Assembly (NCBI RefSeq): GCF_030684675.1
Contig: NZ_JAUXXZ010000077.1
Span: 31,129-95,128 of the forward strand
Direction: 5' to 3'
From: Daejeonella sp.
GTDB taxonomy: Bacteria; Bacteroidota; Bacteroidia; Sphingobacteriales; Sphingobacteriaceae
Length of the DNA: 64,000 nt
Shown here: one piece after another, positions 1 through 10,037 of the stretch
Position numbering within the stretch: the first letter of the stretch is position 1
How the letters are laid out: every line of letters starts with the position of its first letter
Translations under genes and position numbers: made by a program
The notes under the pieces: generated by a model
The model's database searches: none
Seen by the model: only the letters and a program-made list of their open reading frames with translations
Told to the model about the DNA's origin: nothing

Positions 1-192
1 AATGCATTTATTGGCCTTCAATATCGCCTCGCAAAAACTAATAGTGAAGATGCCGAACACCGCTATACTGAGTTTTCAAACTTACACCCTGCATTTGTTC
101 AACGCATTCCGCAATACCTCATCGCCTCTTATCTGGGTATTAAACCTCAGTCACTCAGTCGTATACGCAAAGAATATTCCGGTAAAAAATAA
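1..192 (+). CDS. C-terminal fragment of a Crp/Fnr-family transcriptional regulator (5' truncated by window edge)
   Basis: Frame 1 reads [63 protein letters not shown], typical of the HTH end of Bacteroidota Crp/Fnr proteins; absent from the ORF track because the start lies outside the window. Confidence 0.8.
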   Translation, partial: NAFIGLQYRLAKTNSEDAEHRYTEFSNLHPAFVQRIPQYLIASYLGIKPQSLSRIRKEYSGKK

Positions 193-303
193 TACGAGAG
201 AATTTTCATTTATTAACCTATGTGAACGAATGTCCATTGGATTAGCCGGAACTTTGTTTCGTCAAACAAGACATAAACTTAAAATCACATAGGAAATCAA
301 ATA

Positions 304-840
304 ATGGAAAATCTAACAAACTGGGTATTAGACCCTACACACAGTGAGATCGTATTTAAGGTAAAACACTTAATGATCACCAATGTTAAAGGTGAATTCA
401 GAAAATTTAGTGCAAGCATCATATCTGAAGGATTAGACTTCAGTAAAGCTAAAGTACAGGCAAACGTAGATGCCGCTTCGATCTTTACTAACAATGCCGA
501 CCGTGATGGTCATCTTCAGAGTGCAGATTTCTTTGATGCAGAAAATCATAAGGAGCTGACTTTTGAAGGTACTTCATTCAATAAACTGGATGACGAGAAC
601 TATCAGTTGAAAGGCATTTTAACCATAAAAGGTGTTTCAAAAGAAACAACATTTGATGTGGAATTCGGTGGATTAATGAAAGACCCGTACGGAAATGAAA
701 AAGCAGGTTTCTCACTAAGCGGAAAGATCAACCGTAAAGACTGGGGACTGAATTGGAACGCGGCTCTGGAGGCCGGTGGTGTAATGGTGAGCGAAGAAGT
801 AAGGATCAATGCTGAAGTGCAATTTGTAAAACAAGCCTAA
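304..840 (+). CDS. YceI family protein
   Basis: WVLDPTHSEIVFKVKHLMITNVKGEF and later YceI-like motifs. Confidence 0.93.
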   Translation: MENLTNWVLDPTHSEIVFKVKHLMITNVKGEFRKFSASIISEGLDFSKAKVQANVDAASIFTNNADRDGHLQSADFFDAENHKELTFEGTSFNKLDDENYQLKGILTIKGVSKETTFDVEFGGLMKDPYGNEKAGFSLSGKINRKDWGLNWNAALEAGGVMVSEEVRINAEVQFVKQA

Positions 841-892
841 GGTTAAACCAGCCAATCCGATGAATTATAGGATGGGCTAAACAACAATAGTT

Positions 893-1684
893 ATGAAAAA
901 GTTAGAAAATAAAGTCATTGTGATTACCGGTGCCGGTATGGGGCTGGGACTCGCTACTGCTATTGAAGCTGCAAAAGAGGGTGCAAAACTTAGTCTTATT
1001 GACTATAATGCTCAGGCTCTTGAAGCTGCAAAATTAAGCATTCAAAGTGCTTATCCGGAGGCAAAGGTTCTCACAATTACAGCTGATGTTTCCAAAGAAG
1101 AGGCAGTAAAAAGCTATGTTGATGAAACCGTTAAAACATACGGGCGCATAGATGGTTTTTACAACAATGCTGGTATTGAGGGTAAACAGGCACTTTTAGC
1201 AGATTACGAGGTAGATATTTTTAAGAAAGTGATCGACATTAACCTAATGGGCGTGTATTACGGAATGCGCTATATCATTCCGGTGATGCAGAAGCAAAAT
1301 TATGGTAGAATTGTGAATGTGGCCTCTGTTGGCGGGATCCGTGGTGTAATGAACCAGACTCCTTACGTGGCTACAAAACATGCTGTAAGTGGAATTACCA
1401 AAAATGCCGCGCTGGAATACGGAAGATATGGCATCTTAACCAATGCCATTGCTCCCGGAGCAATCCTGACTCCAATGGTTGCCGAAGCCTTCAAACAGGT
1501 TAATCCGGCTGATCCTAAGAAAGCAGAAAGTGAGTATGCACAATTTAACCCGACAAAACGCTTAGGCTTACCAGAAGAAGTTGGAAAACTGGTAGTATTT
1601 CTCATGAGTGAAGATTGTTCCTACGTCAACGGTCAGACAATTGCCATCGATGGCGGACAGTCAAATAGCTACGGGTTTGTATAA
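893..1684 (+). CDS. SDR family oxidoreductase
   Basis: VIVITGAGMGLGLATA Rossmann motif, YVATKHAV active site, C-terminal YVNGQTIAIDGG. Confidence 0.95.
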   Translation: MKKLENKVIVITGAGMGLGLATAIEAAKEGAKLSLIDYNAQALEAAKLSIQSAYPEAKVLTITADVSKEEAVKSYVDETVKTYGRIDGFYNNAGIEGKQALLADYEVDIFKKVIDINLMGVYYGMRYIIPVMQKQNYGRIVNVASVGGIRGVMNQTPYVATKHAVSGITKNAALEYGRYGILTNAIAPGAILTPMVAEAFKQVNPADPKKAESEYAQFNPTKRLGLPEEVGKLVVFLMSEDCSYVNGQTIAIDGGQSNSYGFV

Positions 1685-1701
1685 TTTTAATAATCAGAAC
1701 G

Positions 1702-2412
1702 ATGAAAACAATACTTCACAAAGCAGATACCCGCGGTGATGCCATTCATGGTTGGTTACATAGTAAACATACCTTCAGTTTTGCCAATTATTTTGATCCG
1801 GCAAGGATGAATTTTGGGGTATTGAGGGTATTAAATGATGATACCGTTGATGCCGGGATGGGTTTTGGCACTCACAGGCATGATAATATGGAAATTATCT
1901 CCATCCCACTTGAAGGTGATCTGGAGCACAAGGACAGTATGGGGAATAAAACCGTGATCAAAAACGGTGATGTGCAGATAATGAGTGCAGGTACAGGGAT
2001 CTCACATAGTGAATACAATGCAAACACTGACAAAGCAGTGAAATTTTTACAGATATGGGTTGTTCCAAACAAAAGAAATGTAACCCCTCGATACGATCAG
2101 ATCAGCCTGGATATGGAAGATCGGCATAATAAATTGCAGCAAATCCTTTCACCGAACCCTGAGGATGCGGGTGTTTGGATTCATCAGAATGTCTGGTTTC
2201 ATCTCGGCAAACTCGACAAAGGTTTCCAAACAGAATATACGGTCAAAGAAAAAGGCAATGGCGTGTATGCATTTATTCTGAATGGAGAGCTTAGAATCAA
2301 TAACCAGAAACTATATAAAAGGGATGGCTTTGGTATCACGGAAATTGATAACTTTAAGATAATAGCCGATACTGATTCCGAAATTCTCCTGATGGAAGTT
2401 CCAATGACCTGA
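1702..2412 (+). CDS. Pirin family protein (YhhW-like)
   Basis: GWLHSKHTFSFANYFDP, GFGTHRHDNMEIISIPLEG, GTGISHSEYN. Confidence 0.93.
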   Translation: MKTILHKADTRGDAIHGWLHSKHTFSFANYFDPARMNFGVLRVLNDDTVDAGMGFGTHRHDNMEIISIPLEGDLEHKDSMGNKTVIKNGDVQIMSAGTGISHSEYNANTDKAVKFLQIWVVPNKRNVTPRYDQISLDMEDRHNKLQQILSPNPEDAGVWIHQNVWFHLGKLDKGFQTEYTVKEKGNGVYAFILNGELRINNQKLYKRDGFGITEIDNFKIIADTDSEILLMEVPMT

Positions 2413-2450
2413 TCGTACTTCCGGAGCAAAAGATTTATTAAAATTTCATA

Positions 2451-3335
2451 ATGTCAAATATTGAGTTAATCATTGAAGAACGCGCAGCCAGCATAGGCAA
2501 ATTCTTGGTTGGGCGTTTACTTCCATTCCGTCAAAAAAGAATGGTAGGTCCTTTTGTTTTTATTGACCATATGGGCCCTGTAAGAATGTCTGAACGTGAA
2601 AACTTCGATGTGCTTCCACACCCGCACATTGGGCTTTCTACCCTCACCTTCCTTTTCGAGGGCAGTATTATGCACCGCGACAGCCTTGGAAATGAATTGG
2701 AGATCAAACCCGGTGCAGTCAACTGGATGACCGCAGGTAAAGGAATTGTACACTCTGAAAGAACACCTGAATATTTGAGATATTCTGAAAAAGAGATGCA
2801 TGGCCTGCAAATCTGGGTAGCGTTACCTAAAGAACTCGAGCAGATGGAACCTGGATTTTTCCATCTGGATAGTTCCCAAATCCCTTCATGGACGGATGCT
2901 TATACACAGTTTAAACTCATTGCCGGGGAAGCATTTGGTAGAAAGTCGCCAGTACCTGTATACAGTAAACTATATATGCTTGAAATTAAAAGTAAGATTC
3001 GGCAGCGTATCAAAATCGGGCATGAACTATACGGGGAATCTGGATTATATATACTCGAAGGAAGTATCGAAAGTGAAGGGAATACCTACCTTCCAAAGCA
3101 AATCCTGATTGCTAAGGATAGCACCTTGTGCGAATTTGTTATGGAAGCCAATACAAGTATTTATATATTCGGTGGAGAACCTTTACCGGAAGAACGGTTC
3201 ATCGACTGGAACTTTGTTGGAAGCAGCAAGGAAATTATTTCAGATGCCAGAGAAAAATGGATTGCACAGGGCTTCCCTAAAATTAAAGGAGATGAAAATG
3301 AGTTTGTTCCCTATCCTTCTTCATTAAGAAAATAA
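2451..3335 (+). CDS. Pirin family protein
   Basis: VGPFVFIDHMGP, HPHIGLSTLTFLFEG, MTAGKGIVHSER. Confidence 0.94.
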   Translation: MSNIELIIEERAASIGKFLVGRLLPFRQKRMVGPFVFIDHMGPVRMSERENFDVLPHPHIGLSTLTFLFEGSIMHRDSLGNELEIKPGAVNWMTAGKGIVHSERTPEYLRYSEKEMHGLQIWVALPKELEQMEPGFFHLDSSQIPSWTDAYTQFKLIAGEAFGRKSPVPVYSKLYMLEIKSKIRQRIKIGHELYGESGLYILEGSIESEGNTYLPKQILIAKDSTLCEFVMEANTSIYIFGGEPLPEERFIDWNFVGSSKEIISDAREKWIAQGFPKIKGDENEFVPYPSSLRK

Positions 3336-3340
3336 TTACC

Positions 3341-3742
3341 ATGACTAAGATAAAAGCAGGTATTGCGAAAGAACTTTATAGAATTGAAATTAAATCACCC
3401 TCAGGAAATACCCTCATTGCCGATGAGCCGCTTGATTCGGGTGGCAAAGATTTGGGCTTTTCTCCAAAAGAACTGCTGGCTTCTGCCTTAGCCGCATGTA
3501 CAGCTGCTACTCTTCGCATGTATGCCGATCATAAAAAATGGGATCTGCAGGAAGTAAAACTGGAAATCGAGCTGGAACAGAATGATACTAAGACCAAAAC
3601 AAGTATCAACCGAAAACTCCTGTTTATCGGTAATCTAACAGAAGAACAAAGAACAAGGCTGCTTGCGGTTGCAAATGCCTGTCCGGTTCATAAAATACTG
3701 ACCAACCCAATTGAAATTAGTAGTTCAGAGTTAAAATCCTGA
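3341..3742 (+). CDS. OsmC family protein
   Basis: GFSPKELLASALAACTAATLRMYA and CPVHKILTNPIEI. Confidence 0.92.
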   Translation: MTKIKAGIAKELYRIEIKSPSGNTLIADEPLDSGGKDLGFSPKELLASALAACTAATLRMYADHKKWDLQEVKLEIELEQNDTKTKTSINRKLLFIGNLTEEQRTRLLAVANACPVHKILTNPIEISSSELKS

Positions 3743-3858
3743 ATGAATTAAGCAATTAATCTTCGTTTTTATTCGATTAAAAGATTTTTATCATCTTATT
3801 GTAATATATATATATATTTGCTATTGTAATATTTTCGTTATGATTAAACCTTTTAAGT

Positions 3859-4872
3859 TTGACAATAACGGCCATAGACCAAATTAGCGCTTTACCCTTC
3901 GTGGAGTCAGACCAGAAAAGTAAATTTTATAATATTGTACTAAGTAGGAGATTTGTATTCTCTCTGTTCATACTTATTGCACTCATTACAGGAGTAAAAC
4001 AATACACCAGAGGATCCTACAATAATTACAAAATTTTCAAACACACATTTCTTCACAGCCTGAGCGAAAAACCATTGTTTGCGGAATATCCTGATGAATA
4101 CGGAGATTCCAATCACTACGGGCCTGTATTCGCTCTGGTTATTGCTCCATTTGCAATATTGCCGGATGCATTAGGTACTTCACTTTGGAACATTGCCAAT
4201 GCGCTGGTCTTATGCATGGGTTTTTACAGTCTTCCGCTGCCTTTAAGAATCAGGTCAATTATTGCTTTATTATGCGCTCACGAAGCTCTGATAGCAATGC
4301 TCAGCTTCCAGTTTAATGTTGGCCTTACTGGCCTGATTATGATCAGTTTCTCATATCTGCATAATGGAAAGGAAGTGAAATCAGCTTTTGCAATCGCATT
4401 GGGAACTTTGATCAAATTGTATGGCATTGTCGGACTAGCATTCTTCTTTTTCAGCAAGAATAAACTAAATTTAATTGTTTCAGGATTCATTGCACTCGCA
4501 GTATTAATCATACTCCCTGCTATATTATCTTCGCCTGAATTTATGGTCAGGTCTTATACAGACTGGTTCATTTCACTCAAAGAAAAAAATATGCAGAATG
4601 TCTCACTGACCTCTATGCAGGATATTTCATTAATGGGGATGGTTAGAAGGCTAATGCAGAATGCCAGTATACCCAATCTGCCATTTCTGATTTTATTTGT
4701 ATTTGCATTTATACTGACAAGCATGTCACCATCAGATCTATTCCCCAAAATCATACGGGATACCTATATCAAGCCATATTCATTGAAAGCACTTCCCTGT
4801 GTATTGGTCTGGTTCACAATTATTTACCAAATGCTAGCCATAGATTTTAAAAAAATTAATACCCATGCATGA
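3859..4872 (+). CDS. Glycosyltransferase family 87 / DUF2029-like integral membrane protein
   Basis: Multi-TM protein with YGPVFALVIAPFAILP; TTG start proposed by the ORF track, so the N-terminus is uncertain. Confidence 0.75.
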   Translation: MTITAIDQISALPFVESDQKSKFYNIVLSRRFVFSLFILIALITGVKQYTRGSYNNYKIFKHTFLHSLSEKPLFAEYPDEYGDSNHYGPVFALVIAPFAILPDALGTSLWNIANALVLCMGFYSLPLPLRIRSIIALLCAHEALIAMLSFQFNVGLTGLIMISFSYLHNGKEVKSAFAIALGTLIKLYGIVGLAFFFFSKNKLNLIVSGFIALAVLIILPAILSSPEFMVRSYTDWFISLKEKNMQNVSLTSMQDISLMGMVRRLMQNASIPNLPFLILFVFAFILTSMSPSDLFPKIIRDTYIKPYSLKALPCVLVWFTIIYQMLAIDFKKINTHA

Positions 4873-5806
4873 TAAGTTAATCTCTATCGTAATTCCAGCA
4901 TTCAATGAATCCGAGAATATTCCAAAGATTACTGCTGCCATCGAAAAGCTGTTCGAACCACTTCCATATAGATATGAAATTATTATGGTTGCCGATGGCT
5001 GCACCGATAGTACTATGGAAAAAATTCAGGAACTTATTCTGACGAATAAAAATATATTCTATATCGAATTTTCCAGAAATTTTGGTCACCAGAATGCCCT
5101 AAAAGCGGGGCTGGATCATTCAAATGGTGATTGTGTGATCAGTCTTGATTGTGATATGCAGCATCCGCCTGAAATAATTCCGGAAATGCTGGCCAAATGG
5201 GAAGAAGGTTATGAAGTAGTGTATACGATACGAAAAGAGGATAAAAAGCTTCCTATAACTAAACGTCTAACTTCAAAACTTTTCTATAGTACGATCAATA
5301 GCCTTTCGGATGTAGAAATCGAACCAGGATCGGCTGACTTCAGGCTGCTCGATAAAAAAGTAGTTAGTGTCATGAAAAAATTTCATGAAAATGAACCCTT
5401 TCTGAGGGGACTTATTAAATGGATTGGATTCAGACAAGTTTCAATAGAATATTACCCGAATCAGAGAACTCTGGGCGAAAGCAAATACCATTTTAAGAAA
5501 ATGATTAGTTTTGCATTGCAGGGGGTTACTTCATTTTCGGTCAGGCCATTATATGTTGCAATTTATCTTGGTTTTGCATTTACTATTTGCTCTATACTGT
5601 ATTTGCCCTATATTTTATATGCAATTTATACCGGTAAAGAAGTTTCAGGATGGGCATCAATCCTGATGACAATTGTGTTTTTTGGAGGTTTACAACTCAT
5701 GATATTGGGAATTATAGGAATTTATGTGGGGAAGATGTTTATGCAGGTTAAAGAGCGTCCAAATTATGTTATACGATCCACAAATCTAAACGCACAAACA
5801 AATTGA
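4865..5806 (+). CDS. Glycosyltransferase family 2 (DPM1/GtrB-like, two C-terminal TM helices)
   Basis: ISIVIPAFNESENIPKI, SLDCDMQHPPE, LGESKYHFKKMISFALQGVTSFSVRPL. Confidence 0.92.
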   Translation: MHDKLISIVIPAFNESENIPKITAAIEKLFEPLPYRYEIIMVADGCTDSTMEKIQELILTNKNIFYIEFSRNFGHQNALKAGLDHSNGDCVISLDCDMQHPPEIIPEMLAKWEEGYEVVYTIRKEDKKLPITKRLTSKLFYSTINSLSDVEIEPGSADFRLLDKKVVSVMKKFHENEPFLRGLIKWIGFRQVSIEYYPNQRTLGESKYHFKKMISFALQGVTSFSVRPLYVAIYLGFAFTICSILYLPYILYAIYTGKEVSGWASILMTIVFFGGLQLMILGIIGIYVGKMFMQVKERPNYVIRSTNLNAQTN

Positions 5807-6567
5807 TTTTACTCAGTTTTGATATTGAGGAGTTCGATATGCCCTTTGAGTACGGAAAGGACATACCTTTTGAAGATCAGATAGGCATTTCAAAGGAGGG
5901 AACGAAGCAAATCCTTAAACTACTTGATAAACATCAGGTAAAAGTTACCTTTTTCAGTACGGTAATTTTCGCTCAAAATGCACCTGAGCTAATCCGTCAA
6001 ATTGTTGAAGGCGGACATGAACTGGCATCCCACGGTTATTATCATTCCGATTTTGAAACTGCTCATCTGGCATCCTCAAAAATTGCGCTTCAAGAGCTTT
6101 CGGGTAAAGAAATAAAAGGTTACCGCATGGCAAGAATGAAACCAGTTGATGAATATGAAATTACAAAAGCCGGATATATCTACAACAGCTCCATCAATCC
6201 AACCTGGCTACCTGGAAGGTATAATAATTTATCAAAACCAAGAAAATTCTACAAAGAAGCAGGAACCTGGCAGGTTCCTGCTTCCGTAAGTCCCATCTTA
6301 CGATTCCCATTATTCTGGTTATCCTTTCATAATCTTCCCTTAAGTATCTATCAATGGCTGGCTGAAAGAACCCATACAAAGGACGGATATCTGAACATCT
6401 ATTTCCATCCCTGGGAATTTACAGAATTGGGAGATCAGAAAAGATTCGGTTTTCCCGGATATGTTAGCAGGAATTCAGGCATCAAAATGATTGAACGTAT
6501 GGATTCATTCATAGGGTATTTGAAACAAAAGAATTATACCTTCAGCACTATATCAGATTTCCTATAA
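5803..6567 (+). CDS. Polysaccharide deacetylase family protein
   Basis: LLSFDIEEFD, VTFFSTVIFAQ, GHELASHGYYHSDF, IYFHPWEF. Confidence 0.88.
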   Translation: MILLSFDIEEFDMPFEYGKDIPFEDQIGISKEGTKQILKLLDKHQVKVTFFSTVIFAQNAPELIRQIVEGGHELASHGYYHSDFETAHLASSKIALQELSGKEIKGYRMARMKPVDEYEITKAGYIYNSSINPTWLPGRYNNLSKPRKFYKEAGTWQVPASVSPILRFPLFWLSFHNLPLSIYQWLAERTHTKDGYLNIYFHPWEFTELGDQKRFGFPGYVSRNSGIKMIERMDSFIGYLKQKNYTFSTISDFL

Positions 6568-6762
6568 CTATATCAACCTGGGAAATATCTTAAATATGTT
6601 TTGAAAGATAGAATAATCAAACTGGACAAATCCAATAAAATCTTTCATTTACAGAAATTCAGCCAGGAAATATTTCTGCTTCCTCCAATAAATTAATCAG
6701 AAATTTTTTGGAATTAAAAATTAATATTATATTTGATATCATTTTAATATCAAAATAGTATT

Positions 6763-7617
6763 ATGAAAACTGAAAAAATTATCAGGCCTGTTAGCGGGTA
6801 TATTGTTTTGCCCGTACTTTTTGTCATATTAAGCTTATCACTTTACTTTTTTTTATATGAGAAAGAAGGGGCTGGAGCATCAATGATCGTACTTTTTAGT
6901 TTCCTATCCATAGGACTAACGATTGTAAGTCCAAATAATGCCAAAATCCTCCTGCTATTTGGCGAGTATAAAGGGAGCATTAATCAGAATGGTTTATATT
7001 GGGTTAATCCATTCTTTAAGAAAACAACAATATCCCTTCGTGCCCGGAATTTCGAGAGTGAGAAAATAAAAGTAAATGATAAGCTTGGAAATCCTATTCT
7101 GATCAGTGTAATACTCGTGTGGCGTGTTAATGATACCTTTAAATCATCCTTTGAGGTGGATAGCTACGAACATTTCATAAAAGTTCAGACGGATTCTGCT
7201 GTCAGGAAACTGGCAGGAAGTTTTCCCTACGATCATTTTGGAGATGAAACTGCCACAATTGCCCTCAGTACAAATTTCGATGATGTAAATAAAGCACTGG
7301 AGGAAGAAATCGTCGAGAGAATGGAAATAGCAGGCATTGAGGTCATTGAATCACGTATCGCATATCTCGCCTATGCTCCTGAAATCGCCCATTCTATGCT
7401 TAGAAGGCAGCAGGCTTCAGCAATTGTAGCAGCCCGGCACAAAATTGTTGAAGGAGCCGTTGGGATGGTTGAAAGTGCATTGGCTCTGCTCTCTGAGAAG
7501 GAGATCATTGTGCTTGATGAAGAGAAGAAAGCTGCAATGGTAAGCAATCTACTTGTTGTCCTTTGCGGAGATAAGGATACTCAACCTGTGGTTAACACCG
7601 GAACTCTGCATCAATAA
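6763..7617 (+). CDS. SPFH domain-containing protein (band 7/slipin-like)
   Basis: N-terminal TM helices, [63 protein letters not shown]. Confidence 0.9.
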   Translation: MKTEKIIRPVSGYIVLPVLFVILSLSLYFFLYEKEGAGASMIVLFSFLSIGLTIVSPNNAKILLLFGEYKGSINQNGLYWVNPFFKKTTISLRARNFESEKIKVNDKLGNPILISVILVWRVNDTFKSSFEVDSYEHFIKVQTDSAVRKLAGSFPYDHFGDETATIALSTNFDDVNKALEEEIVERMEIAGIEVIESRIAYLAYAPEIAHSMLRRQQASAIVAARHKIVEGAVGMVESALALLSEKEIIVLDEEKKAAMVSNLLVVLCGDKDTQPVVNTGTLHQ

Positions 7618-7618
7618 A

Positions 7619-7786
7619 ATGAGTGAAAAAAAACCATTTGCATTAAGGATAGATTCCGAAACAATGAAAGCACTTGAGAAATGGGCTGCAGATGATTTCA
7701 GAAGTGTCAACGGACAAATAGAATGGATTCTGAGCAATGCTTTAAAAAAGGCTGGTAGACTCAAAAAGCAGCCAGAGAAAAAATAA
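7619..7786 (+). CDS. Arc-like ribbon-helix-helix DNA-binding protein
   Basis: MSEKKPFALRIDSETMKALEKWAADDFRSVNGQIEWILSNALKKAGRLKKQPEKK; ATG at 7619 directly after the SPFH stop. Confidence 0.82.
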   Translation: MSEKKPFALRIDSETMKALEKWAADDFRSVNGQIEWILSNALKKAGRLKKQPEKK

Positions 7787-7904
7787 TCAATTCCGGCCTT
7801 TACATAAATAAAATTGTCTGCGCTTAAAATTTCTACCATTCTGCGACTATTCAAAACTAAGCACGATGATCTGTTCCCTTAAGCAGCAATAACTTCCAAT
7901 CTAA

Positions 7905-8000
7905 ACCTGATGGCAGCGAAAAGCCCGGAGCCAGACAAAATTCACAGTTAACTACCCTCATTATAGGCGAGGACTTGCAGCGAACAGCAGGACTGGCGTT
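7905..8000. ncRNA. Candidate structured intergenic element with internal imperfect repeat
   Basis: GCAGCGAAAAGCCCGGA (7913-7929) and GCAGCGAACAGCAGGAC (7977-7993) in a ~530 bp gap with no plausible ORF. Confidence 0.4.
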
Positions 8001-8236
8001 ACCTATGGAAACCAGACTCTGCTTTCCACATAAAAATATGCTAAGGCTACCAGGCTCTTATCCATCATCTAAGCCCTTCAAGCCTGGATATCCATACCCA
8101 CCCATTCGCTGTCCAGCCAATTCAACACTTTCGTTGTCTTGACATACCCAATTCAACTCTCAACTTTCACTCTTTCGTCGTGTCTCATTATCAATTTTCA
8201 ACTCCTTACTAAAGAATTACATTTTCACTCCAACCA

Positions 8237-8267
8237 TTTGCTCTTTAGAAAAAATCTCCTATCTTTG
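8237..8267 (+). promoter_or_regulatory. Bacteroidota-type promoter of the rplM operon
   Basis: TTTG, 19 nt spacer, TATCTTTG. Confidence 0.75.
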
Positions 8268-8321
8268 CAGTCCCTAATTTTAGGGTAAATAATAATTAAC
8301 ACATAATTTAAATTCAAGCAA

Positions 8322-8765
8322 GTGAATACGTTAAGTTACAAAACTGTCTCTGCCAACAAAGTGACCGTCAACAAAGAATGGGTAGTTGTTGACGCTCAAG
8401 GAGAGATTTTGGGGCGCTTGTCTTCTAAGATCGCAATGATCATCAGAGGAAAAAACAAGCCATCGTTCACCCCACACGTAGACTGCGGAGATAATGTTAT
8501 CGTTATCAATGCAGACAAAGTAAAACTCACAGGGAACAAGTTTGCTGAAAAGCAATATGTTTCCTACACCGGTTATCCTGGTGGGCAGAAATTCATTTCT
8601 CCAAAAGAGTTAATGGCGAAGCATCCTACCCGTGTGGTAGAGAAGGCTGTACGTGGTATGTTACCTAAAAACAGTTTGGGCCGTGCATTGTACAAAAACC
8701 TGTTCGTTTATGCAGGTTCAGAACATCCGCATGCAGCGCAAAATCCTACAACCATTAAACCGTAA
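8322..8765 (+). CDS. rplM: 50S ribosomal protein L13
   Basis: WVVVDAQGEILGRLSSKIA; KVKLTGNKFAEKQYVSYTGYPGG; GTG/ATG-proximal start uncertain by a few codons. Confidence 0.96.
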   Translation: MNTLSYKTVSANKVTVNKEWVVVDAQGEILGRLSSKIAMIIRGKNKPSFTPHVDCGDNVIVINADKVKLTGNKFAEKQYVSYTGYPGGQKFISPKELMAKHPTRVVEKAVRGMLPKNSLGRALYKNLFVYAGSEHPHAAQNPTTIKP

Positions 8766-8774
8766 TTAAGAGAA

Positions 8775-9161
8775 ATGTCAACTACAAACACTTCAGGAAG
8801 AAGAAAAACCGCAGTTGCACGCATTTATCTAACAGATGGAAGCGGCAACATTACCGTAAACGGTAAAGATTACAAGGAGTATTTTCCAACATTGCCATTA
8901 CAATACATCGTAATGCAGTCAACCGAAGTTTCTGAATCAACAGGAAAATTCGATGTGACTGTAAACGTTGCCGGCGGTGGTGTTAAAGGACAGGCAGAAG
9001 CCGTTCGTTTAGCAATCGCCAAGGCTATTGTAGAGCTGGATCCAGAGAAAAAACCTGCATTGAGAGCAAAAGGCATTATGACCCGCGATGACCGTATGGT
9101 TGAGCGTAAGAAACCAGGTCGTAAGAAAGCCCGTAAGAAATTTCAATTTAGTAAACGTTAA
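8775..9161 (+). CDS. rpsI: 30S ribosomal protein S9
   Basis: GRRKTAVARIYL...ERKKPGRKKARKKFQFSKR. Confidence 0.98.
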   Translation: MSTTNTSGRRKTAVARIYLTDGSGNITVNGKDYKEYFPTLPLQYIVMQSTEVSESTGKFDVTVNVAGGGVKGQAEAVRLAIAKAIVELDPEKKPALRAKGIMTRDDRMVERKKPGRKKARKKFQFSKR

Positions 9162-9179
9162 TCTCAGGAGGATCAGACA

Positions 9180-10037
9180 ATGGCAAGAACAACATATCAG
9201 GATTTATTGGATGCAGGTGTACATTTTGGTCACCTTACCCGCAAATGGGATCCGAAAATGGCACCGTACATTTTCATGGAGCGTAATGGCATCCACATTA
9301 TAGATTTAAATAAAACTTTAACAAAATTAGAAGAAGCTGCTGCTGCGATCAAACAGATCGTAAAATCAGGACGTAAGATCTTATTTGTTTCTACAAAGAA
9401 ACAAGCTAAAGACATCGTTGCTGAGCAGGCACGTTCTGTAAACATGCCTTACGTAACCGAGCGTTGGTTAGGTGGTATGTTAACTAACTTTGCTACAGTT
9501 CGTAAATCAATCAAAAAGATGTCTAACATCGACAAGATGACCAAAGACGGAACTTTTGATGTATTATCGAAGAAAGAAAAGTTAATGATTCAGCGTGAGC
9601 GTATCAAATTAGAGGCGCTTCTTGGAGGTATCGCTGATCTGAACCGCCTGCCTGCTGCATTGTTTATTATTGACGTTAAGAAAGAGCATATCTCTGTTGC
9701 TGAAGCGATGAAATTAAACATCCCAACATTTGCAATGGTTGATACTAACTCTGACCCTTCAAACATCGACTTCCCTATCCCGGCAAATGATGATGCAACC
9801 AAATCAATTACATTGATTACTGACGTTATCATGAAAGCAATCCACGAAGGATTGGATGAGCGTAAGCGTGAGAAAGAAGAAGAAGCAGACAAAGAAGCTT
9901 CAGCTGCAAAAGCTAAGGTTGATACAGAAGGTGAAGCTAAAGATGAAGCAGCAACTCCCGGCAAACGTACCCGCAAGGCTACAAGCCCTGAAGGTGTAGC
10001 GGTTGAAGCTGAGCCTGAAGCCAAAAGCGAAGAGTAA
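9180..10037 (+). CDS. rpsB: 30S ribosomal protein S2 with charged C-terminal tail
   Basis: [37 protein letters not shown]; 285 aa. Confidence 0.98.
   Translation: MARTTYQDLLDAGVHFGHLTRKWDPKMAPYIFMERNGIHIIDLNKTLTKLEEAAAAIKQIVKSGRKILFVSTKKQAKDIVAEQARSVNMPYVTERWLGGMLTNFATVRKSIKKMSNIDKMTKDGTFDVLSKKEKLMIQRERIKLEALLGGIADLNRLPAALFIIDVKKEHISVAEAMKLNIPTFAMVDTNSDPSNIDFPIPANDDATKSITLITDVIMKAIHEGLDERKREKEEEADKEASAAKAKVDTEGEAKDEAATPGKRTRKATSPEGVAVEAEPEAKSEE

Noticed and set aside
2-292. ORF of 96 aa in the track at the window start
   Set aside because: Out of frame with the clear Crp/Fnr C-terminus at 1-192; no recognisable content.
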